Assembly (NCBI GenBank): GCA_013289665.1
Contig: JABCZN010000018.1
Span: 39,036-103,035, forward strand
Direction: 5' to 3'
Origin: Acidobacteriota bacterium
Lineage (GTDB): Bacteria; Acidobacteriota; Terriglobia; Acidiferrales; UBA7541
DNA: 64,000 nucleotides
Positions within the stretch are counted from its first letter, which is position 1; each line of letters starts with the position of its first letter. This document shows positions 9,426 to 17,910 of this stretch, in pieces. The notes beneath the pieces were generated by a model, which had not been told where the DNA came from, did not search any database, and saw only the letters and a program-made list of their open reading frames with translations. The translations under genes were made by a program, and so were the position numbers.

Positions 9426-10007
9426 CTATTTCTTTGGTTGCGCGCTGGGCGGCAGGATGCCGTTCAGGCGCAGGTACATGGCCGCTGCGCCGTAATGGTC
9501 GGCCCAGCCTCCCGCGAGAAAGAAAACCCCCATCGCGCGAGGGCCCTGCACACGGCCGAAGTCCACGTTGTCGCCCAGCTTGGAGTCGTCCAGACTGGCG
9601 AGGGCTGTGGAACAGAAATCGAAGGAGGCCCTAGCGGCGGAGAGCAGCTTGTCTTTCGGATCGGTTTCCTTGAGTTCGTCGAGTTTGGGGGCGGGAACAT
9701 CGGCAAGCTTCGCGCATATGCCATTGTTCGACTCGATGATGTGGACGACAAGGTGGCCGAAGCTCATCTGATCCGGGGTGGGCTTGTAGCTGAACTTGTC
9801 GGCGGGCATGGCGTCAATGGCGGCGAGGGTGTTTTTCTGCCGGGAGGTGAGCGTCGTCCGAAGCACAGTGCTGACCGGGTTTTTCACCGGGGCGACGCTT
9901 TGCGGAGTTGCCGCGGGAGCAGCGGCGGAAGATGGGGGCGCAGTCTGTGCCAGCGCAGAGCCGACAAAGGCGCACGCAAAACCAAGTGTGACCAGAATTT
10001 TTTCCAT
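9426..10007 (-). CDS. Exported DinB-like protein
   Basis: A 193-residue protein with a signal peptide (MEKILVTLGFACAFVGSALAQ) followed by a Pro/Ala linker and a DinB/YfiT-like four-helix domain: DKFSYKPTPDQMSFGHLVVHIIESN at its start and GWADHYGAAAMYLRLNGILPP at its end. The histidines in HLVVHI and DHYG occupy the positions where DinB proteins bind a metal. DinB domains are thiol- or metal-dependent transferases or hydrolases and are usually cytoplasmic, so an exported form is noteworthy but is known in Acidobacteria. Start at 10007 is supported by AGGGG 8 nt upstream. Confidence 0.8.
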   Translation of the reverse strand: MEKILVTLGFACAFVGSALAQTAPPSSAAAPAATPQSVAPVKNPVSTVLRTTLTSRQKNTLAAIDAMPADKFSYKPTPDQMSFGHLVVHIIESNNGICAKLADVPAPKLDELKETDPKDKLLSAARASFDFCSTALASLDDSKLGDNVDFGRVQGPRAMGVFFLAGGWADHYGAAAMYLRLNGILPPSAQPKK

Positions 10008-10196
10008 TTGGGGATCCCCTGACCTGTTCGATCGCGGCGCCTGAGCACAAGCCAGCCGAAACCTTTTCCCGATCAAACACGGCCCAAATCATACACCCAA
10101 CGCGACGTCTGCCGACACAGGGAAGAAATTCTCCATCGGGAGGCCACACCTGATCTCCCTGAGGAACTACGCGTTTCACGCGTTCCGCAAGGAAAT

Positions 10197-11825
10197 TCAA
10201 GGTTTGGCGGCGGGCGCGGGCGATGACGCCGGGTGTGCCTGCCGGAATGCGTCGAAATCGATCCAGACGCGTTCGACGGTGGCGGCGTCAATTGGCTTGC
10301 TCTCTGGCGTATTTGGATCTTTCTCGGAGTAAATTTCCAGGACCACGTTTCCGCAGGCGGGTGTTACGGCATCGGCCTGGTATTCGTAGATGCCTTGAAA
10401 CGCGGTGTCCACCTTGCGCTCGCGCTGGTCGTACAAATCGAATTCAGACCGCCCCGGCAGTATCGGCGTCAACTCCTTGCCGCCGCAGAGGAGCCGCATG
10501 CGCACGAATCCATTCTTGAAACGAACTTTAAAAAATGCTCTGAACTTCGGCCGAACGCGCACCAGCAGAACGGGACGATAGTCTTGCGCGTCTTCGAGCG
10601 CGCTGGACGGGGGCTTGGCCGTTGCGGCGTCGCCGCCGGAGCGCTTTGCGGCTTTGCGCGCCGCGGCCATCTCCTGCTCGTGGCGCAGGAAATAGTTCAT
10701 CGGCGGCGTGATGAGCCCCACCTGAAATTCTCCGGCGTCAAAAAAGTAGGGTTTGGTGTCGAGCTTCTCTTGCTTCAAAAGTTCACGAAGCGCATCCGGG
10801 GGGAAATAATCCGTGGGTTCAACAGGAAGCAGGACCGGGGCCGGAGGCGCTTGACTGACGATATCTTTCCTGGCCTGCTCGACCAGAGGGCGGACGAGTT
10901 CGACCGGCACGATCGAGGCCAGATTGCGCAGCACGCTGGTGGTGATTCCTGCGACCTGGCCATCCAGGGTGAACAAGGGGCCGCCGGAATTTCCGGGGTT
11001 GATGTTGATGTCGCTGTTGATGGAGTCCCTTTCAATTTTGCTGACGACGCCGGTGGTCAGCGCTTTTTCGCGGCCCAGCGGATTCCCGATGGTGAAAACG
11101 CGCTGGCCGACGGCAAGATGCGAAGCGGCTTCATTCGACAGCAGCGGGGCAACGACGCCTTCGGGAAACGCAGCGGGGTCAAACCGGATCACCGCGAGGT
11201 CCTTGTCGACGTTAGCGGTGACCAGGCGCGCGGGCACCTTGCGCTTGTCGTCGAACTGAACGGCCAGGTAGCTGGAGGAATCGACCACGTGGTTGTTGGT
11301 CACCACCAGGCCGGTGGAATCCACGAGGAAGCCGGAACCTTTGCCGGATTCAGAATGAATGGCCACCACCGAATTTTTCAGCCGGTCGAACAGGGCCGTT
11401 AGTTCGCCACCGGCGACGCCGGAGGAAGACTTGTTCTCGCCGGTAGCGGAGGCAGTGGAGGGCAAGTCCTCGGTTTTGGCGTTGTCGTTGGTGAGGTCGA
11501 TGCGCTGCTCGGCGCCGGTGATTTGGATTTCCAGGTTCCAGGAATATCGTTTGCCGCCCAGTTCCACCGGCTTGGGCGAGGAGATGGAATAGTGCCCGGG
11601 CGGGAGTTGTCTTTCCGCTTTGCCATCCAGATCCGTCTTGAGCGCTGTTGGTGCGTCCGCTGTTCCCAGGTTGCGAAAGTAGATGAGGTAGAAGGGGACG
11701 GGCTTCTGATTCAAATCTTTGTCTACCAGGAGGACGCGCACTTTTACGTTTACAAGCGCGGTTTGTGGGGCGGCGCCTACACAAGGACTGACTAACAATG
11801 AGGCCAAGAGCAAATAGACGTACAT
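10197..11825 (-). CDS. Exported trypsin-like serine protease (S1C, no PDZ seen)
   Basis: A 542-residue protein with a signal peptide, an N-terminal domain of about 115 residues resembling a carboxypeptidase-regulatory-type beta domain (LKTDLDGKAERQLPPGHYSIS), a trypsin-like HtrA core, and a C-terminal beta-rich region of about 200 residues. The catalytic triad is visible: His179 in TNNHVV, Asp209 in DKDLAVIRF and Ser280 in PGNSGGPL. No PDZ domain follows the protease core, which sets it apart from classical DegP/DegQ. It should be periplasmic and may act in protein quality control. The first residue at 11825 is the only good start before the signal peptide. Confidence 0.85.
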   Translation of the reverse strand: MYVYLLLASLLVSPCVGAAPQTALVNVKVRVLLVDKDLNQKPVPFYLIYFRNLGTADAPTALKTDLDGKAERQLPPGHYSISSPKPVELGGKRYSWNLEIQITGAEQRIDLTNDNAKTEDLPSTASATGENKSSSGVAGGELTALFDRLKNSVVAIHSESGKGSGFLVDSTGLVVTNNHVVDSSSYLAVQFDDKRKVPARLVTANVDKDLAVIRFDPAAFPEGVVAPLLSNEAASHLAVGQRVFTIGNPLGREKALTTGVVSKIERDSINSDININPGNSGGPLFTLDGQVAGITTSVLRNLASIVPVELVRPLVEQARKDIVSQAPPAPVLLPVEPTDYFPPDALRELLKQEKLDTKPYFFDAGEFQVGLITPPMNYFLRHEQEMAAARKAAKRSGGDAATAKPPSSALEDAQDYRPVLLVRVRPKFRAFFKVRFKNGFVRMRLLCGGKELTPILPGRSEFDLYDQRERKVDTAFQGIYEYQADAVTPACGNVVLEIYSEKDPNTPESKPIDAATVERVWIDFDAFRQAHPASSPAPAAKP

Positions 11826-12164
11826 GGCGTGCCTCTCCTAGAGCCAGCTGCCTGCCTGATCCGGGTTCTCCGCCTTCGGGATTTGGATTGTATCTTATAG
11901 CTTTCTCTGGGCGATGGGTAGCGAGGGAATTCGGGGCCTCGGAAGATCGGGCGCTGGCGGCGCGAGAGAAGGGAGTGTGCCGCGGGAGGGCGTGGAGATC
12001 GATTGGGTGTGTGTTTGAGCCGGTGTCTGCCAACGCCGGGCACACCTGTCCGCGTGCCCAGGTACTCTTTAGGGTCAATCCTCGCCACAATTCCTAGTCC
12101 TGCCACAGCCGATATTTATGATGGTGGTAGGCGATTCCTCCTAAAGATTTCTGCGAGGTTCAAA
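11826..12164. other. Divergent intergenic region
   Basis: These 339 bases separate two divergently oriented genes and must hold both promoters. An AT-rich patch near 11886-11900 could be a -10 region, but no paired -35 was convincing. Open frames here are not credible genes. Confidence 0.4.
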
Positions 12165-12653
12165 ATGATAAAACACCTCTGGATCCTGCCGTGCGCCTTG
12201 CTGACGATTCCCGTGCTGTCTGCCGGTCAGGATGTACAACCCAAACCCGTTTCGAAGAAGAGTTCTACCTCCTCCGCAAAGGCCTCAAACTCCTCGGCTA
12301 AGGCGGTGCAACAATCCGCCAAAATTGCCTACGCTGAACTCACCATCGGTGAGTTGATTGCTGAGGATGCCAATCGTTGGTCCGACAAAATGTCCGCGCA
12401 CGCCGCGGTCAGCGGGTTCGTCACACAGGTATCTAAAGAAAACGACGGCGATACCGACATTCGCATTTGTGAAAACCCCCGAATCGAGGGTATGGATCGC
12501 GCGCGTTGCATTGTGGCCAAATGCATAGCCAAGCTTCCTTGCGACGTGCCGCAAGTGGGCAAACCCGTTACAGTAAAGGGAATCACCCGATACGACGCCA
12601 AAGTCGGCACTCACTGGTGGGAGATTCATCCCGTTGAAGAAATAGAAAAGTAG
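12165..12653 (+). CDS. Secreted protein of unknown function with OB-fold-like domain
   Basis: A 162-residue protein starting with a signal peptide (MIKHLWILPCALLTIPVLSAGQ), then a Ser/Lys-rich linker and a globular domain of about 100 residues. The domain has the strand pattern of an OB fold (SAHAAVSGFVTQVSKENDGD, then KPVTVKGITRYDAK) and ends in HWWEIHPVEEIE, a motif also seen at the end of DNA- or nucleotide-binding OB-type domains of small secreted proteins. Two cysteine pairs may form disulfides. The start at 12165 has GAGG 6 nt upstream. Function unknown. Confidence 0.65.
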   Translation: MIKHLWILPCALLTIPVLSAGQDVQPKPVSKKSSTSSAKASNSSAKAVQQSAKIAYAELTIGELIAEDANRWSDKMSAHAAVSGFVTQVSKENDGDTDIRICENPRIEGMDRARCIVAKCIAKLPCDVPQVGKPVTVKGITRYDAKVGTHWWEIHPVEEIEK

Positions 12654-12779
12654 CGCCAAGGCTTCAGACCCGGCATGTCAGTTTGGGACTCGGCGCAACG
12701 AGCTGTGGTGATCTGGACCGAGCGTTCGACCTAAATTGTGCAAGATCGTCGAGTCCGCTCGCCTGCCCGGAATATACCC

Positions 12780-12831
12780 GTTAACGCGTTGACGGGATAG
12801 CGGATACGGGCGGAAAAAAGGGACCACCCCC
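12780..12831 (+). repeat. Left 52-bp inverted repeat of a 2.5-kb segment
   Basis: It begins with a near-palindrome GTTAACGCGTTGAC and ends AAAAGGGACCACCCCC. Its reverse complement lies at 15216-15267; by eye 46 of 52 bases match with no gap. The pair encloses five short genes or fragments. An HTH gene fragment is open from directly after its inner end. Confidence 0.8.
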
Positions 12832-12833
12832 CA

Positions 12834-13169
12834 GCTGCGAAGGCTGGACGCATAGCGACAACTAACGAAAAGGCGCAGGCATTACGTTCAAGTACACAAC
12901 AACACCAAGCTGTTGCTTTGAAGTCGTGGAATCCGTCGGATAAGCCGGACTGGCTCTGTGAGAGTGCTTACAAGAATCAGATCCAACCGCGTCTCGCAAA
13001 GGTCACTGTTCCGACAATAATGAGGACACTCGATATTTCAAAGCCTTACGCCTCGAACATCCGTGCGGCGCGGTGTATCCCGCATCCCCGACATTGGCTG
13101 GCACTGGCAAGGCTGGCTGGCATCCGGGTGTCAATTAATTCGGTTTGCTACGAGGCGTACAAGGAGTAA
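12834..13169 (+). pseudogene. 5'-truncated HTH-domain gene abutting the inverted repeat
   Basis: An open frame runs from the inner edge of the inverted repeat to a stop at 13167-13169. It has no ATG in frame at a sensible place (only a TTG at 12918). The readable part, SWNPSDKPDWLCE, then IQPRLAKVTVPTIMRTLDISKPYASNIRA and HPRHWLALARLAG, looks like the C-terminal helix-turn-helix half of a larger protein. I have a general memory of similar C-terminal domains in mobile-element-associated proteins but cannot name the family. It is best read as a remnant whose N-terminal part was lost at the repeat boundary. Confidence 0.55.
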
Positions 13170-13482
13170 TGGTCCGGTAAGCCAGGTGGTCTCAATGGGT
13201 CGACGCAACACTCAGCTCGAACCCGCCTTGCATTGAAAACAAAAGCTAAAAGCGCTCGCTAGGTTAGATCAGCCGGAACGTTACCCTGGCTAGGTTTTGA
13301 CCGATTACAACCAAACAGATCGGGCCTCAATGGAAAGTATTGTCAGGTCAACTGATTAGATGGTGTTGCATCGACCGGTTGAACTGGCACAACAAATCGG
13401 GAGTTGAGCCATGTGTGGCGCTTCTCGATACCCGATTCCTCGGAACCCTTTGATTTAGGATTTTGGGCTTCTATATTGTCCA
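13170..13482. other. Intergenic region, no gene seen
   Basis: These 313 bases inside the inverted-repeat segment hold no supported open frame. The base composition is less GC-rich than in the flanking chromosome. No promoter could be assigned with confidence for the gene that follows. Confidence 0.4.
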
Positions 13483-13917
13483 ATGACCATGCGACGCAAA
13501 CTAATTCTCGCTTTAGTTGTCCTCGCAGCCGCAATCGCGATTTTCGTTCGAGAATCCCGCCGTATCGACACCCCTTCGGAAGACCCTCTCCGGACAATCA
13601 ACGGGGCGCAAGTCGTCTATGCTCAAACTCACCCGGGCAAAGGATTCGCTTCTGCGCTTGCCGAATTGGGCCCCGCTCCCGGCGATGAACTTATCGACTC
13701 GGTCCTCGCTAGTGGGAGAAAGTCAGGACACGCCTTCACTTTAAACGCGGCTCAGCCGGAGGCCAGCGGTCGCATAACTCATTACACGCTTGTCGCTCGT
13801 CCTGAAACGTACGGCGAGGGGCGCCCCAGCTTTTTCACGGATGAAACTGGCGTTGAGCACATCACGGTTGCGAACCGCGCTGCGGCCGTCAACGACCCGC
13901 TTCGCCGACACGACTAA
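13483..13917 (+). CDS. Membrane-anchored pilin-like protein of unknown function
   Basis: A 144-residue protein with an N-terminal hydrophobic segment (RRKLILALVVLAAAIAIFV) and a periplasmic part. The segment TINGAQVVYAQTHPGKGFASALAELGP, then LIDSVLASGRKSGHAFTL and FFTDETGVEHI, closely follows the layout of acidobacterial type IV pilin-like proteins, in which a long helix leads into a small beta sheet. The classical prepilin cleavage motif (G-F-T-L-x-E) is absent, so it is probably anchored rather than assembled into a pilus. ATG at 13489 is an equally possible start. It lies within the inverted-repeat segment. Confidence 0.6.
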   Translation: MTMRRKLILALVVLAAAIAIFVRESRRIDTPSEDPLRTINGAQVVYAQTHPGKGFASALAELGPAPGDELIDSVLASGRKSGHAFTLNAAQPEASGRITHYTLVARPETYGEGRPSFFTDETGVEHITVANRAAAVNDPLRRHD

Positions 13918-14004
13918 GGGTACTGGGAGCAAGATGTCCGGTAATAAACGACTACACAGGAGTTGACTCGGAAGTCGCGTGGCAGTTCGCTGTTTTTTCG
14001 GTGC

Positions 14005-14334
14005 CTATGCAGCTTGTTCTAGATTTGGTGCTGGCGGGGCGGTCTCTTTTTTCAAAGGGGTGAAGTAAAGCCAGCGCAACAGGTAATACCAAACCAAAGC
14101 AAGAAAAAGGAACTCAGCCAAATAAGGCAGTGATTCCCCAAGAGAGAAACCCGGCAAGGCTTTACCGGGCGAGATGACTTGCATGACATCCCGGTACTCG
14201 TTTCTCCTAACCCAACCCACTACAGGTGAAGTAAAGATGTTCACGAATTGCTGAATGCATTGTGCGAGCAGGTACCCAAGAGCGATAGCGCCAACAAAGC
14301 TCTCCACTAGAACCCGCTTCAACCGCTCAAACAT
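14005..14334 (-). CDS. Small membrane protein of unknown function
   Basis: A 109-residue protein with two hydrophobic segments: about residues 12-40 (FVGAIALGYLLAQCI...) and about 70-92 (LAEFLFLALVWYYLLRWLYF). The C-terminus is short and Pro/Ala-rich. A GGGGGG ribosome site precedes its ATG, which overlaps the end of the upstream gene by 8 bases, so the two are likely co-translated. Not recognised as a named family. Confidence 0.55.
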   Translation of the reverse strand: MFERLKRVLVESFVGAIALGYLLAQCIQQFVNIFTSPVVGWVRRNEYRDVMQVISPGKALPGFSLGESLPYLAEFLFLALVWYYLLRWLYFTPLKKETAPPAPNLEQAA

Positions 14335-14752
14335 GATCCCCCCTTGCTAGTCTCGTCCTGTATTTGCTCAAGCACCGGAGTGGCCCCACTCCATACACCC
14401 AACGGGATAGAAGCCAAGCTGCGAAAAGGCTGACAACGGCGTCAAAGAGATAGACAAATGTGGTGGTCAAAAGGATGCGGTCCTGAATACCGTTGGGACC
14501 GGAGTAAGGAACACCGCGAATTGCCACAGCGGTAGGGAAAAAATCAACAGCACGCAGAAATGGCCTCAATAGAGCTTTCAATCCCGATTCGACTGACCAG
14601 AAGAGTAGAACCGTAATGGCAACCGCCGGAATGTGAGAGTCAGCCAATATTTCGCGATGAGAAGGTTTCACGCTTTTGCCTTCAATGACATTCTCTTGAC
14701 CGGCAGTCTGAGTCAAGTCTGGGTTGACGCGGAAACCGCACAAGTGCTTCAC
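14327..14752 (-). CDS. Small membrane protein of unknown function, partner of the next gene
   Basis: A 141-residue product starting at GTG, with two or three hydrophobic stretches (HIPAVAITVLLFWSVESGL, and ILLTTTFVYLFDAVVSLFAAWLLSRW). It overlaps the following gene on the minus strand by 8 bases, which points to an operon of two membrane proteins inside the inverted-repeat segment. The exact start is uncertain, since the first 35 residues are hydrophilic and a later start is possible. No homologous family is recognised. Confidence 0.5.
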   Translation of the reverse strand: MKHLCGFRVNPDLTQTAGQENVIEGKSVKPSHREILADSHIPAVAITVLLFWSVESGLKALLRPFLRAVDFFPTAVAIRGVPYSGPNGIQDRILLTTTFVYLFDAVVSLFAAWLLSRWVYGVGPLRCLSKYRTRLARGDHV

Positions 14753-14781
14753 CAGTCGTATTTCCCAGATTCGTTGGGATT

Positions 14782-15015
14782 CTATCTCGGGTGCCAGTCG
14801 TGGATGACGCTCGCAAAAAAGGAAACGCCGCCCAGAATCAACAGAATTCCCAACCCGCGAATTGCCCAGTTGGGGAAGCCGACAAACAGACGGATAAAAA
14901 ACGGGCCTTTGAGATTTCGGGCAAAAGCTTTGTACTCCCGTGGCCCAAGGAAGAGATTAAGCCCCATCCAGATTAGCGCAAGGCTCATGATTAGACGGAC
15001 AATAATGTCAAACAT
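14782..15015 (-). CDS. 77-residue membrane protein of unknown function
   Basis: A short protein with an N-terminal hydrophobic helix (MFDIIVRLIMSLALIWMGLNLFLG) and a second near the C-terminus (AIRGLGILLILGGVSFFAS). It is oriented like the two membrane protein genes that follow and lies 29 bp upstream of them, so the three may form one operon. The ribosome site is weak. Conserved-looking composition supports a real gene, but no family is recognised. Confidence 0.5.
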   Translation of the reverse strand: MFDIIVRLIMSLALIWMGLNLFLGPREYKAFARNLKGPFFIRLFVGFPNWAIRGLGILLILGGVSFFASVIHDWHPR

Positions 15016-15215
15016 GTCGAAATGCTATCAGAAGTGCAAAGCAAGGTCCTGGCGTGTTGGCGGGAGAAATTAAAACAGCAGACCTTGAGCAGATTGGAGA
15101 AAAAATACTTAAGGCAAATGGTTTCGCTTGGCTGACTGAACACTGTAAGCATCTTTGGGAAACCGCTCACGTCACAAAATCGAATGAGTTCGACTTTCTT
15201 TCGGCACACCGCACA

Positions 15216-15267
15216 GGGGGTGGTCCCTTTTCCCCGTCCCTATCCGCTATCCCGTTAACGCGTTGAC
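15216..15267 (-). repeat. Right 52-bp inverted repeat of a 2.5-kb segment
   Basis: Reverse complement of the repeat at 12780-12831, with about six mismatches. The near-palindromic GTTAACGCGTTGAC end faces outward at both boundaries. No target-site duplication is obvious on the outer flanks. It lies just upstream of the intact NHL gene. Confidence 0.8.
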
Positions 15268-15337
15268 ACATGGCAGGAGCGGCCCTATACTCCGCCCCGA
15301 TTCTGAACTAAAGAAAATGGTTCGGTTGGAGTGCCTC

Positions 15338-16483
15338 ATGCACATTTTCCCTTTTCACAAGACACACGCAGGGGCCCCGGTCCGCATCGGGGTTACCTTG
15401 GCGATACTTTCTGGCGCTTGGGCTCTTGCTCTGTGCGCGCAGGAGCCGCCGAAGTATCGGGTGGACGCGTCCTGGCCGCAGGAGTTGCCGAACAACTGGA
15501 TCATCGGGCAAATCGGCGGACTGGCTGTGGACCGCGAGGACCACATCTGGGTTTTGCAGCGGCCCGCTTCAAACACGGTGGACGAAATTGGCGCTTCGCT
15601 TACGCCGCCGCGTTCCGAGTGCTGCATTGCGGCTCCGCCGGTGCTCGAGTTCGACAAGCAGGGACATCTGCTCCAGTCGTGGGGCGGGCCGGGCGAGGGA
15701 TTTGATTGGCCGAAGAACGAGCACGGAATTTATGTGGACAAAGATGGATACGTCTGGATCGGGGGCAGCGCGCCGACCGACCGGCATATTCTGAAGTTCA
15801 AGAAGGACGGACATTTCCTGATGCAGATCGGGCATCCCTCAGCTGAACCGCCCGACAGCTTGCGCACGGATATTTTGGGGCGCCCGGCGGGCATTGAGGT
15901 GGATTCGGAGGCGCACGAGGTATACATCGCCGACGGTTATCTGAACAAGCGAGTGATTGTTTTCGACTCGGGCACGGGAGTCTACAAGAGGCTTTGGGGA
16001 GCTTATGGAAACGCTCCGAACGATGCCGACCCCGGTGCGTATAGTCCCGGCGCGCCACCGGATCAGCAATTTCGCAATCCGGTGCATTGCGTGCACATTT
16101 CACGCGATGGGCTGGTGTATGTCTGCGATCGTGTGAATGACCGCATGCAAGTGTTCACCAAGCAGGGGAAATTCGTGAAGGAGTTCATGGTGCGCCCCGA
16201 AACGCTGGGGATCGGTTCGGTGTGGCAGTTCGCGTTTTCCACCGACGAGCGGCAGAAGTTTCTGCTGGTGGCCGACGGCGAGAACAATGTGATCTGGACC
16301 CTCCGGCGGGAGGATGGCGCCGTGCTGGGGCAGACCGGGCACAACGGCCGCAACGCGGGGCAGTTTCACTGGATCCACCAGATCGCGTCCGATTCTGAGG
16401 GGAGTCTCTATACCGGAGAAGTGGACACCGGCAAGAGGATTCAGAAATTCGTTTTGGTGACCGCCGGGAAGCCTCAGAGATGA
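15338..16483 (+). CDS. Secreted NHL-repeat (six-bladed propeller) protein
   Basis: A 381-residue protein with a signal peptide ending in ALALCAQ. The mature chain is a series of NHL-type blades: GGLAVDREDHIWVLQRP, HGIYVDKDGYVWIGG, AGIEVDSEAHEVYIADGYLNKRVIVFD, VHISRDGLVYVCDRVNDRMQVF and HQIASDSEGSLYTGEVDTGKR. This arrangement resembles the propeller of peptidyl-alpha-hydroxyglycine lyases, but such activity cannot be claimed. Start ATG 15338 has GGAG 7 nt upstream; ATG 15317 is possible. A decayed copy of its 3' end lies at 9285-9410. Confidence 0.8.
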   Translation: MHIFPFHKTHAGAPVRIGVTLAILSGAWALALCAQEPPKYRVDASWPQELPNNWIIGQIGGLAVDREDHIWVLQRPASNTVDEIGASLTPPRSECCIAAPPVLEFDKQGHLLQSWGGPGEGFDWPKNEHGIYVDKDGYVWIGGSAPTDRHILKFKKDGHFLMQIGHPSAEPPDSLRTDILGRPAGIEVDSEAHEVYIADGYLNKRVIVFDSGTGVYKRLWGAYGNAPNDADPGAYSPGAPPDQQFRNPVHCVHISRDGLVYVCDRVNDRMQVFTKQGKFVKEFMVRPETLGIGSVWQFAFSTDERQKFLLVADGENNVIWTLRREDGAVLGQTGHNGRNAGQFHWIHQIASDSEGSLYTGEVDTGKRIQKFVLVTAGKPQR

Positions 16484-16520
16484 GATGCAGGCGAATCCGC
16501 GAGGCGGAAAGGAAGCCAGG

Positions 16521-17096
16521 ATGGATGAGCAGCGAAGCACAGAAGCCCGCTTAAGTTCCGGGCAACAGACTCTCAACGGCCTATGGGAAGAGCACCTGCG
16601 GCAGGAGTTTACGACCCAGGATACAGCCGCCACGCTCGAGACCATGGTGCCCGATGCCTACGTAAACCACGTCCCGGTATTGACCGGCGGTGTGGGCCAG
16701 GAACAATTACGGGAATTCTATTCACGGCACTTCATCCCCAGGATGCCTCCGGATACGGCAATCGTTCCCGTCTCGCGAACCATCGGCGCGGAGCGGCTGG
16801 TGGACGAAATGATTTTCCGCTTTACGCACACGATTGAGATGGACTGGATGCTTCCCGGCATTGCTCCCACGGGCAAACGGGTGGAATGCCCGCTGGTGGT
16901 GATCGTCCAGTTTCGCGAGGGAAAACTTTCCAACGAACATATCTACTGGGATCAAGCTTCGGTGCTGGTGCAGCTGGGGCTACTGGATGCGGAGAACCTG
17001 CCCGTCGCTGGCGTTGAAACCGCGAGAAAGCTGGCCGACCCCAGCTTGCCCTCCAACCATTTGATTGAGCGGGCCAAGGCTGGGCGCAGATCGTAA
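16521..17096 (+). CDS. SnoaL-like / NTF2-fold protein
   Basis: A 191-residue cytoplasmic protein with the cone-shaped NTF2-like layout: an N-terminal helix (LNGLWEEHLRQEF), then DAYVNHVPVLTGGVGQEQLREFYSRHF, and strands such as ERLVDEMIFRFTHTIEMDWMLPG and LVVIVQFREGKLSNEHIYWDQASVLVQLGLL. The last block is the typical end of SnoaL-type ester cyclases. Function may be small-molecule binding or isomerisation. It starts 38 bp after the NHL gene and is probably co-transcribed with it. An ATG at 16485 is an alternative start, but AAGGAAG favours 16521. Confidence 0.75.
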   Translation: MDEQRSTEARLSSGQQTLNGLWEEHLRQEFTTQDTAATLETMVPDAYVNHVPVLTGGVGQEQLREFYSRHFIPRMPPDTAIVPVSRTIGAERLVDEMIFRFTHTIEMDWMLPGIAPTGKRVECPLVVIVQFREGKLSNEHIYWDQASVLVQLGLLDAENLPVAGVETARKLADPSLPSNHLIERAKAGRRS

Positions 17097-17114
17097 GCGC
17101 CTGATGTGCGATTG

Positions 17115-17747
17115 CTAGGCCCGCTTCCGGCGCTTCCTTCCTCCCCAGAAATAGTAGAGCCCCGCGGCGGTCGCGACCAGCAACAGGAGGATCGCTACAA
17201 CCACGGGGTGTCCGTGTGCCGCGATAAACGCGATGATTTGCCGCCCATAGAGCGCGGCCAGATAAGCCAGGAGCATGTATCTGGAGATTCGGCCAAGCGT
17301 GAGCGCCAGCAGGAATTTTCTTACCGGATATTGCAGGGCGCCCGCCGCCAGCAGAAAGGGAACCATGGGAATGGGCGGAGGCAGCAGGGCCGGGATGGCA
17401 ATCGCGGCGAATCCCCAGCGCTCGAAGATTTTGCAAACTTTGTCCACTTTCCGGGGCGAGAACCTGCGCTCGAGCGCGGCTTTGCCTCCCTTGCGGGCGA
17501 GCCGATAGGAGAGGAAGCCTCCGAGCACCGAACCAACGGTGGCCATCAAGGCGTAATACAGCCACAGCTGCTGGTGGCGCGCGGAAAACAGAATTGTGGC
17601 CACGTCCATGATGCCGGGAAGCGGAATAGGGGAGTTGTCGAGGAGCCCGAGGGGAATCAGTCCGAGACCGCCGAGGTGAAACAGCCAGTGCCGCATGCTT
17701 CTGAGCGCAGCGGAGAGCGAGGCTAGAAGCAGGTCACCGCTGGTCAA
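17115..17747 (-). CDS. DedA/VTT family membrane protein
   Basis: A 210-residue inner-membrane protein. The segments GLGLIPLGLLDNSPIPLPGIMDVATIL, GSVLGGFLSYRLARKGGKAALERRF and ALLPPPIPMVPFLLAAGALQYPVRKFLLALTLGRISRYMLLAYLA are the re-entrant loop, GG(x)SYxxGR-like turn and core helices of the DedA/VTT superfamily, known as undecaprenyl phosphate or phospholipid flippases. Three or four further helices follow. The C-terminus is short and basic. The gene is convergent with the SnoaL-like gene, with only 18 bases between. Confidence 0.85.
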   Translation of the reverse strand: MTSGDLLLASLSAALRSMRHWLFHLGGLGLIPLGLLDNSPIPLPGIMDVATILFSARHQQLWLYYALMATVGSVLGGFLSYRLARKGGKAALERRFSPRKVDKVCKIFERWGFAAIAIPALLPPPIPMVPFLLAAGALQYPVRKFLLALTLGRISRYMLLAYLAALYGRQIIAFIAAHGHPVVVAILLLLVATAAGLYYFWGGRKRRKRA

Positions 17748-17910
17748 TGGGGGAAACCGGTCGACAGAGGGACTTTTCGCATGGCGACATCAGAGCATGT
17801 TTAGCGCTTGCCCGGCAATGCCCGATTGAGGCGGTGCCGGAATGGTAGCTTCGAATGGACGGAGTTCGACGGGGGCAGGAGGGCCACGGGTGGTGGCGGT
17901 GGCAGGGGTG

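Noticed and set aside
15054..15266. 70-residue plus-strand frame ending inside the right inverted repeat
   Set aside because: Its last 18 codons are the repeat itself; there is no ribosome site and no domain pattern, so it is not listed as a gene.
12780..15267. Interpretation of the inverted repeats as attC sites of an integron
   Set aside because: The ends do not match the core GTTRRRY/RYYYAAC pattern and no integron integrase is nearby.
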